Assembly (NCBI RefSeq): GCF_011320075.1
Contig: NZ_JAANPA010000032.1
Span: 1 to 40,732 of the forward strand
Reading direction: 5' to 3'
Source: Sphingosinicella sp. YJ22
GTDB lineage: Bacteria > Pseudomonadota > Alphaproteobacteria > Sphingomonadales > Sphingomonadaceae
Length of the DNA stretch: 40,732 nt
The notes under the pieces are model-generated. The model was given only the letters and a program-made list of their open reading frames with translations. It had not been told where the DNA came from and ran no database searches. How positions within the stretch are numbered: position 1 is the stretch's first letter; each line of letters starts with the position of its first letter. Below, one piece after another: positions 35,359 to 40,732 of this stretch. A program made the translations under genes and the position numbers.

Positions 35359-36576
35359 ATGAAAGAGGCGAAAGGGAAAGCGGCGGGGCTCCGCATCGCG
35401 CTGTTTTCCGGCAATTACAACATCACCCGCGACGGCGCCAATAAGGCGCTGAACCGCCTCGTGCGCTACCTGATCGACAATGGCGCGCAGGTCCGCGTCT
35501 ATTCGCCGACCGTGAAGGATGCCGCGTTCGAGCCGGCGGGCGAGCTGGTGTCGGTGCCGTCCTTCCCGATCCCGTTCCGTCCGGAATACCGCCTGTCGAC
35601 CGGTCTTCCGAAGCGCGTCCGCGACGATATTCGCGCCTTCAACCCGAACCTGTTTCACCTCTCCGCGCCCGACATGCTCGGCCACAAGGCGCAGAGCTTC
35701 GCGCGCGAGCTCGGGGTGCCGGTCGTCGCCAGCCTCCACACGCTGTTCCAGACCTATCTCGATTATTATTATCTCGGTTTTATGCGGCCGGCGATGGAGC
35801 GCGGCCTCAACCGCTATTACGGCCGCTGCGACTGGGTGCTGGTGCCCAACGATCCCCTCGCCCGCGAACTGCAGCGCGACGCCGGGCTCGAGGATCATGT
35901 CCGGATCTGGAGCCGCGGCGTCGACCATGAAAAGTGGCACCCCGGCCGTCGCGACATGGCCTGGCGCCGCTCCCAGGGTTTTGCGGATGACGAGACCGTG
36001 GTTCTGTTCTTCGGCCGCGTGGTGAAGGAGAAGGGTCTCGACATCTTCGAGGCCACTGTCACCGAGCTTCGCGAGCGCGGCCACAAGGTCCGGCCCCTGA
36101 TCGTCGGCTCCGGGCCGGCCGAGGACGACCTCGCCAAGAGCATCGGCGAGGCGGTGTTCACCGGTCATGTCGAGGGCGACGCGCTGTTCCGCGCCGTCGC
36201 CAGCGCCGACATCCTCGTCAATCCGAGCACCACCGAGGCGTTCGGCAACGTCAACCTCGAGGCGATGGCCTGCGGTCTCGCCGTGGTCAGCGCGATCGCT
36301 CCGGCCGCCGAGGCGATGATCGAACATGGCCGCACCGGCCTGCTCGTGCCGCCGCGCGACGTCGGCGCCTGGGCGGATGCGGTCGAGGGGTTGATCTGCG
36401 ATCCGTCGCGGCGGATCGCGCTCGGCCGCGCCGCTCACGAGGAATCGCAGTCCTACCGCTGGTCGTGCATCCTCGACCGGGTGATCGACACCTATCGGGT
36501 GGCGATCGAGGCCGGTCCCCGCGCCGGCGGCCGCCGCCCGGTCAGCCGCCGGTTCAGGAAGCCCGCTACCGCCTAG
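35359..36576 (+). CDS. GT4-family glycosyltransferase
   Basis: The 405-residue GT-B enzyme is similar to GDP-mannose-dependent and MgtA-like glycosyltransferases. The N-terminal domain contains LFSGNYNITRDGANKAL, FHLSAPDMLGHKAQ and ASLHTLFQTYLDYYYLG. The C-terminal Rossmann domain has LFFGRVVKEKGLDIF, GHVEGDALFRAVASADI, and the donor-binding motif PSTTEAFGNVNLEAMACG with its E-x7-E pattern. It is cytoplasmic or peripheral, with no membrane segments. It follows the toroid gene but has its own EcfG-like promoter, suggesting stress-responsive expression. It is convergent with glpX, with only three bases between stops. Confidence 0.92.
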   Translation: MKEAKGKAAGLRIALFSGNYNITRDGANKALNRLVRYLIDNGAQVRVYSPTVKDAAFEPAGELVSVPSFPIPFRPEYRLSTGLPKRVRDDIRAFNPNLFHLSAPDMLGHKAQSFARELGVPVVASLHTLFQTYLDYYYLGFMRPAMERGLNRYYGRCDWVLVPNDPLARELQRDAGLEDHVRIWSRGVDHEKWHPGRRDMAWRRSQGFADDETVVLFFGRVVKEKGLDIFEATVTELRERGHKVRPLIVGSGPAEDDLAKSIGEAVFTGHVEGDALFRAVASADILVNPSTTEAFGNVNLEAMACGLAVVSAIAPAAEAMIEHGRTGLLVPPRDVGAWADAVEGLICDPSRRIALGRAAHEESQSYRWSCILDRVIDTYRVAIEAGPRAGGRRPVSRRFRKPATA

Positions 36577-36579
36577 AGC

Positions 36580-37608
36580 TTAATCGCAGTGGAGGCCGGG
36601 TTCCTTGCGGTGCTCGCCCCTCACCCAGCGCACCGTGCCGGTCGAGGCGCGCATCACCACGCTCTCGGTGGTGACACAGCCGCGGCGGCGCTTGACGCCT
36701 TCCAGCAGGCTGCCGTCGGTGACTCCGGTCGCGGCGAAGATCACGTCGCCCTTGGCGAGATCGTTGAGATGGTAGATGCGGTCGAGGTCCTCGACGCCCC
36801 AGCGGTCGGCGCGGGCGCGCTCGTCGTCGTTGCGGAACACCAGCCGGCCCTGGAACTGGCCGCCGACGCAGCGCAGCGCCGCCGCGGCAAGAACGCCCTC
36901 CGGCGCGCCGCCCTGACCCATATAGACGTCGACGCTGGTGTCCGGATCGGTGACCGCGATCACCCCGGCGACGTCGCCGTCGGGGATGAGCTGGATGCCG
37001 CAGCCGAGCGACCGCAGCTCGGCGATCAGATCGGCATGGCGCGGCCGGTCGAGCACGCAGGCGATGATCTCGTTGGGCTGAACGCCCTTGGCGGCGGCGA
37101 TGGCGCGGATGTTGTCGGTCACCGACTTGCCGAGGTCGATCGTGCCTTCGGGATAGCCCGGGCCGATCGCCAGCTTGTCCATGTAGACGTCGGGCGCGTT
37201 CAAGAGGCAGCCCTGCTCGGCGATGGCGAGCACCGCGAGCGCGTTCGGCCCCGCCTTGGCGGTGATGGTGGTGCCCTCCAGCGGATCGAGCGCGATGTCG
37301 ATGCGCGCCGCGTTCGGATTGTCGCGGCCGGCGCCGACACGCTCGCCGATGAACAGCATCGGCGCCTCGTCGCGCTCGCCTTCGCCGATCACCACGGTGC
37401 CGTCGAAGTCGAGCTGGTTGAGCGCCTCGCGCATCGCCTCGACCGCGGCATGGTCGGCGGCCTTCTCGTCGCCGCGGCCGATCAGGTGCGAGGCGGCAAC
37501 GGCGGCGGCCTCGGTCACGCGCACCATTTCCAGCACAAGCACGCGGTCGAGCGCGTTGCTGGCCGTGGTCCCCGTCGCGGCGCGCGCCGCCTGCATCGTG
37601 TCAGTCAT
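36580..37608 (-). CDS. glpX: Class II fructose-1,6-bisphosphatase
   Basis: The 342-residue metal-dependent phosphatase converts fructose 1,6-bisphosphate to fructose 6-phosphate in gluconeogenesis. GlpX-specific motifs are the metal site VVIGEGERDEAPML, DIALDPLEGTTITAK, the central VLDRPRHADLIAELR, and DVYMGQGGAPEGVLAAAA. The start ATG at 37608 has GGGAG upstream. A longer frame to 37668 adds an unlikely leader. Upstream (minus strand), the Mur ligase gene ends 66 bases away, so the two may be co-transcribed. Confidence 0.95.
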   Translation of the reverse strand: MTDTMQAARAATGTTASNALDRVLVLEMVRVTEAAAVAASHLIGRGDEKAADHAAVEAMREALNQLDFDGTVVIGEGERDEAPMLFIGERVGAGRDNPNAARIDIALDPLEGTTITAKAGPNALAVLAIAEQGCLLNAPDVYMDKLAIGPGYPEGTIDLGKSVTDNIRAIAAAKGVQPNEIIACVLDRPRHADLIAELRSLGCGIQLIPDGDVAGVIAVTDPDTSVDVYMGQGGAPEGVLAAAALRCVGGQFQGRLVFRNDDERARADRWGVEDLDRIYHLNDLAKGDVIFAATGVTDGSLLEGVKRRRGCVTTESVVMRASTGTVRWVRGEHRKEPGLHCD

Positions 37609-37674
37609 AAGGCTCCCGTTCGTGTCTTTGCGCCGGCGATAGGCCAGCCCTGTTTCGGAGTCGAGCAACCGGAG

Positions 37675-39075
37675 TCACGCCAGGCGGTCGACGAGATCCT
37701 GAGCGAACAGGCTTAGCGTGTCGTCGCGCGCGCCCATGACGATGATGCGGTCGCCCGGGCGGGCGAGCTCGGCGAGCCGCGCCCCGGCGGCCTCGCGCTG
37801 CGCGACATGCTCGGCATTGCGGCCGCGCGCCTTGACGCCCTCGACGATGGTCTCGCTGCCGACCGATCGGTCGGTGGTGCCGCCATGATAGACCGGGTCG
37901 GGCATGATCAGGATGTCGTCGCCGCCGAGCTCGTCGGCGAAGGTGTCGACCAGCTCCTTTCCCATTGTCCGGAGCGGGCCGTAGCCGTGCGGCTGGAAGA
38001 AGATCAGCAGCCGGCCGGGAAAGGCGTGGAGCGTGCGCAGGGTCGCGGCGATCTTGTCGGGATTGTGCCCGAAATCGTCGATCACGGTGACTCCGCCCGC
38101 TTCGCCGACTTTCTCGAAGCGGCGGCGAAGCCCGGTGAAGCCGCCCATCGCCTGGCACGCCTCGGCCAGCTGCACCCCGGCGGCGGCGGCCGCTGCGATC
38201 GCGGCGAGCGCGTTGGCGGCGTTGTGGCGGCCGGGGACCTGGAGGTGGAGCGGCGCGCTCTCGCCGGTGCGGCGGTCGGTCACGGTGAGCGCGAGTCCGA
38301 ACGGCTCCTCGGTAAGTCCCGAGCCGCTGATGTGGGATTCGGCGCCGTTGAGGCTGTAGGTGACGAGCTTCTCGGCCGGCAGCGCCGCCGCGAGCAGGCG
38401 GACCTCGTCGTCGTCGAGATTGAGCACGACCGTCTCGGCCTTGGCGGCGAAATCGCCGAACAGGTGCCTCAGCTCCTCCAGCGATTTGTGGTCCAGCGTC
38501 ACGTTGTTCAGCACCGCGACCCGGGGATGATAGAGGACGATCGTGCCGTCGCTCTCGTCGACCTCGCTGACGAAGTCGGGACCGCGGCCGACCAGCGCGC
38601 TTGCGAAGGGTTGCTCGGGCGACACGAAATTCTTCATGATCGCGCCGTTCATGACGGTCGGATCGCGGCCGACGGCATGGAGGATCCAGCCGATCATGCC
38701 GGTGACGGTCGACTTGCCCGAGGTGCCGCCGACGGCGATGCCGGTCTCGGCCTCGTTGAACAGCTTGGCGAGCAATTCGGCACGGCCGAGCCGCTCGGCC
38801 CCGACCTCGCGCGCCCTGATCACGTCGGGGACGCTGTCCTCGACAGCGGCGGAGGCGATGAGGATCTGGTCGGAGCCGGTGATCCCGGACCCGTCCTGCG
38901 GAAAGAGCGGAATGCCGCGCGCACGCAACGACTCGAACTTCGCCGCGAGCTTGCCCTGGTCGAGCGTGCGGTCGGAGCCGGCGACCGTGCCGCCGCGGCC
39001 CTGAACGATCAGCGCCAGCGGCATCATGCCGCTGCCGCCGATCCCGCAGAAGAAATAGCGTTTGTCGAGGTTCAT
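37675..39075 (-). CDS. Mur ligase family protein (MurC/Mpl-like)
   Basis: The 466-residue protein has the three Mur-ligase domains. The N-terminal Rossmann part is FFCGIGGSGMMPLALI. The ATP loop is VGGTSGKSTVTGM, with Ser where most MurC/Mpl have His (GTHGKTT). The central domain has VAVLNNVTLDHKSLEEL. The C-terminal domain has FGHNPDKIAATLRTLHAFPG and FFQPHGYGPLR. Length and order fit Mpl, which joins recycled murein tripeptide to UDP-MurNAc, or MurC, which adds L-Ala. The canonical murC lies in the dcw cluster, and this copy is divergent from an L,D-carboxypeptidase 49 bases away. A recycling role is therefore more likely than essential MurC. Confidence 0.87.
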   Translation of the reverse strand: MNLDKRYFFCGIGGSGMMPLALIVQGRGGTVAGSDRTLDQGKLAAKFESLRARGIPLFPQDGSGITGSDQILIASAAVEDSVPDVIRAREVGAERLGRAELLAKLFNEAETGIAVGGTSGKSTVTGMIGWILHAVGRDPTVMNGAIMKNFVSPEQPFASALVGRGPDFVSEVDESDGTIVLYHPRVAVLNNVTLDHKSLEELRHLFGDFAAKAETVVLNLDDDEVRLLAAALPAEKLVTYSLNGAESHISGSGLTEEPFGLALTVTDRRTGESAPLHLQVPGRHNAANALAAIAAAAAAGVQLAEACQAMGGFTGLRRRFEKVGEAGGVTVIDDFGHNPDKIAATLRTLHAFPGRLLIFFQPHGYGPLRTMGKELVDTFADELGGDDILIMPDPVYHGGTTDRSVGSETIVEGVKARGRNAEHVAQREAAGARLAELARPGDRIIVMGARDDTLSLFAQDLVDRLA

Positions 39076-39124
39076 CGCGCCGCCCTATTGGCAGAGGCGA
39101 GGAACTTCAAACGGGAACCGGTGA

Positions 39125-39943
39125 ATGCGGATCGGCGTCGTCGCGCCCAGCGGGCGTTTCGTCCGGGACAGCGCGCAAAGGGTGGCGGCGATCGCGGCCG
39201 CGGCCTTCCCCGACGTGGAGCTGGTCTTCCATCCGCAATGCTTCCGCGAGGACAACCACTTCGCCGGGACCGACGCCGAGCGTCTGGCGGCGTTCGTCGA
39301 GACGGCGAACGACCCGGCGTTCGCCGCGATCTGGTTCGCGCGCGGCGGCTACGGCGCGTGCCGGATCGCCGAGGATGCGGTGGCGGCGCTTGGCGCTGCG
39401 GCGCGCGACAAGGCCTATCTTGGCTATAGCGACAGCGGCTGCCTGCTCGCCGCGCTCTACAAGGCGGGATTTCCGCACGTGGCACATGGCCCTCTCGTTC
39501 ACGACGTTGCGCGGGAAGGTGGCGCCGCACCGGTGTCTCGGGCGCTCGCCTGGCTGGCCGAGCGGTCGCCGGACTCGCTCGAGCCCGGGTTGGAGCGCGG
39601 CACGGCCTATGCGGCGTTCAACCTCACCGTGCTCGGGCTGCTGACCGGGACCGCGCTCGAGCCGGACCTTGGCGGCCATGTGCTTCTGGTCGAGGACGTG
39701 TCGGAACACGCCTATCGCACCGATCGCGCACTGTTCCATATCACCTCCCAGCCGCAGCTTCGCCGCCTCGCCGGGATCCGCCTCGGACGGGTAACCGACA
39801 TTCCGGAAAACGACCCAGATTTCGGCGTCACCAGCGAGGGCATCGCGCGCTACTGGTGCGAGCGCTCCGGCATTCCCTATCTCGGCCGGGCCGATATCGG
39901 TCACGATGTGGACAACAAAGTGGTGCCGTTCGGCGTGTTCTGA
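39125..39943 (+). CDS. ldcA: L,D-carboxypeptidase (peptidase family S66)
   Basis: The 272-residue cytoplasmic serine carboxypeptidase removes the terminal D-Ala from murein tetrapeptides during recycling. The N-terminal domain has VVAPSGRF, and the oxyanion region FARGGYGACRI. The nucleophile is S102 in LGYSDSGCLLAAL. The catalytic Glu is in LLVEDVSEHAYRTDR, and the His is in IGHDVDNKVVPFG. This order (Ser, Glu, His) is that of S66. It is divergent from the Mur ligase gene. Its product (tripeptide) is the substrate of Mpl, so the gene pair reads as a recycling module. It is slightly shorter than E. coli LdcA (about 304). Confidence 0.92.
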   Translation: MRIGVVAPSGRFVRDSAQRVAAIAAAAFPDVELVFHPQCFREDNHFAGTDAERLAAFVETANDPAFAAIWFARGGYGACRIAEDAVAALGAAARDKAYLGYSDSGCLLAALYKAGFPHVAHGPLVHDVAREGGAAPVSRALAWLAERSPDSLEPGLERGTAYAAFNLTVLGLLTGTALEPDLGGHVLLVEDVSEHAYRTDRALFHITSQPQLRRLAGIRLGRVTDIPENDPDFGVTSEGIARYWCERSGIPYLGRADIGHDVDNKVVPFGVF

Positions 39944-40009
39944 AGGACACACTTTCCCATGGGAGCCCTCAGAGACGGCCTCTGTTCACCACGCTGTGAC
40001 GCACTCCAC

Positions 40010-40038
40010 TTGCAAACTGATTTGTATTGGTTCTAATC
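40010..40038 (+). promoter_or_regulatory. Candidate promoter of the SWIB gene
   Basis: TTGCAA (40010-40015) and CTAATC (40033-40038) are 17 bases apart and precede the SWIB start at 40069 by about 30 bases. The -10 match is poor. The upstream DNA (39944-40009) shows nothing else distinct. Confidence 0.3.
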
Positions 40039-40068
40039 GAGCGCACAGGTTCACAGGAGGGAATGTAA

Positions 40069-40323
40069 ATGGCGAATGCGCAACAGAGCGGTCTGCAGCG
40101 GCCGGTCACGCCGTCTAAGGATCTTGCCGAGATCACCGGGAGCGCGCCGCTGCCGCGCAGCCAGATGGTCAAGAAGGTGTGGGATCACATCAAGGCGAAC
40201 AATCTGCAGAACCCGCAGAACAAGCGCGAGATCCTGGCCGACGACAAGCTGAAGAAGATCTTCGGCAAGGACAAGGTGTCGATGTTCGAGATGAACAAGC
40301 ACCTGTCCAAGCACGTCAGCTAA
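40069..40323 (+). CDS. SWIB/MDM2-domain miniprotein
   Basis: The 84-residue protein is almost entirely a SWIB domain: PLPRSQMVKKVWDHIKANNL, QNKREILADDKLKKIFGK and VSMFEMNKHLSKHVS. In eukaryotes the domain is part of chromatin remodelers and MDM2. Small bacterial versions occur in Chlamydia and many alphaproteobacteria with no settled function, possibly nucleoid- or topoisomerase-associated. The strong SD (AGGAGG) and a strong terminator downstream mark it as a well-expressed single-gene unit. Confidence 0.92.
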   Translation: MANAQQSGLQRPVTPSKDLAEITGSAPLPRSQMVKKVWDHIKANNLQNPQNKREILADDKLKKIFGKDKVSMFEMNKHLSKHVS

Positions 40324-40346
40324 GACAAGCTACCCTTTTCAAGGGC

Positions 40347-40387
40347 ATCCGCCCGTCCGGGACCTCCCGGGCGGGCGGATTTCTTTT
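40347..40387 (+). terminator. Rho-independent terminator of the SWIB gene
   Basis: A 16-bp stem (40347-40362 with 40365-40380, one G:T-type mismatch, 2-base loop) is followed by TTCTTTT (40381-40387). It lies 24 bases after the SWIB stop codon and also separates it from the converging receptor gene. Confidence 0.93.
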
Positions 40388-40397
40388 GGGGCTAAGC

Positions 40398-40732
40398 TCA
40401 GCCGCGGATGCGCAGGCCCAACCATAAGGTTCGCGGCGTCGCGCGTTCGATCGTCCCGTCGGAGCCGATTGCCGCCTCGACCCGCGCGTCAGTCACATTC
40501 TCGCCGCGCGCTTCGAGCGCCAGGCCGCGCGACACCGGCCACAGCAAAACGGCATCAAGAGTGACGGCGTCATCCAGCGCCTGGCGGTTGCGGTCGTCCT
40601 CGAACTGCGAATCGACATAACGGGCGCTGAGCGAGGCGCGGGCGCCGTCGCGCGGCGTCCAGGCGACGGTGGCGGCGGCGCTGTGGCGCGGGGTCTGGGC
40701 GGGCCTCAGGCCGTCGAGCGGCGCGGCGGGGC
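40398..40732 (-). CDS. C-terminus of a TonB-dependent receptor, truncated by window edge
   Basis: The last 111 residues of an outer-membrane receptor are visible on the minus strand. The final beta-strands show the family pattern: GLRPAQTPRHSAAATVAW, LSARYVDSQFEDD, LEARGENVTDARVEAAI and the end RATPRTLWLGLRIRG. The GENVTDARVE segment is the usual penultimate region of TonB receptors. The final residue is Gly rather than Phe. The substrate (siderophore, vitamin or glycan) cannot be told from this end. Confidence 0.88.
   Translation of the reverse strand, partial: PAAPLDGLRPAQTPRHSAAATVAWTPRDGARASLSARYVDSQFEDDRNRQALDDAVTLDAVLLWPVSRGLALEARGENVTDARVEAAIGSDGTIERATPRTLWLGLRIRG

Overview
The window is a GC-rich, densely packed alphaproteobacterial chromosome segment, most likely from Sphingomonadales (Sphingomonas or a close relative). 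The reasons are the gene families present: a heme-PAS FixLJ pair, a bacterial alternative oxidase, a SWIB-domain miniprotein, an autotransporter, the C-terminus of a TonB-dependent receptor and an EcfG-type promoter sequence. Long spurious antisense ORFs and frequent GTG/TTG starts fit the high GC. I saw no tRNA, rRNA, CRISPR array or insertion sequence. The genus assignment is inference.

Layout. 1-2396: end of the pyruvate dehydrogenase E2 gene and a coupled E3 gene. 2652-6361: small accessory-looking genes (a secreted basic protein, a short hypothetical gene, a solitary MreB-like actin, and a two-HTH protein carrying an in-frame palindromic repeat). 6408-10106: a tightly coupled three-gene operon read leftwards (N-formylglutamate amidohydrolase family, then a QEGLA-motif/DUF1704 metallopeptidase, then a GshB-like ATP-grasp ligase). 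10231-15334: an autotransporter and an ABC-F ATPase. 15445-18039: a leishmanolysin-like metallopeptidase and a TIR-transmembrane-toroid fusion. 18162-18590: a GFA-family protein.

18601-22419 is an oxygen/NO-response block. A FixL-type sensor with the heme-ligand spacing of true FixL and its FixJ partner are divergent from an alternative oxidase, a single-domain receiver and a group III truncated globin. 22595-28502 holds mostly housekeeping or metabolic genes: DUF2147, a lipoprotein, a cupin, a queuosine-precursor transporter, a nucleoside transporter, an aldehyde dehydrogenase and a luciferase-like oxidoreductase.

27510-36576 appears to be a surface-glycan locus made of two divergent units. 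Leftwards: GT2, a flippase-like membrane protein, a GT-C-like membrane protein and an LLM oxidoreductase. Rightwards: an FrhB-like iron-sulfur protein, a toroid protein, and a GT4 enzyme with its own EcfG-like promoter. 36580-40732 contains class II fructose-bisphosphatase, a Mur ligase divergent from an L,D-carboxypeptidase (plausibly murein recycling), the SWIB gene with a strong terminator, and the end of a TonB-dependent receptor.

The best candidates for under-described biology are the FGase/QEGLA-peptidase/ATP-grasp operon, the FixLJ-AOX-globin block, and the TIR-toroid fusion. Two genes appear to use non-canonical start codons (ATT at 32308, CTG at 24683). All assignments are from reading sequence by eye; no database search was run.
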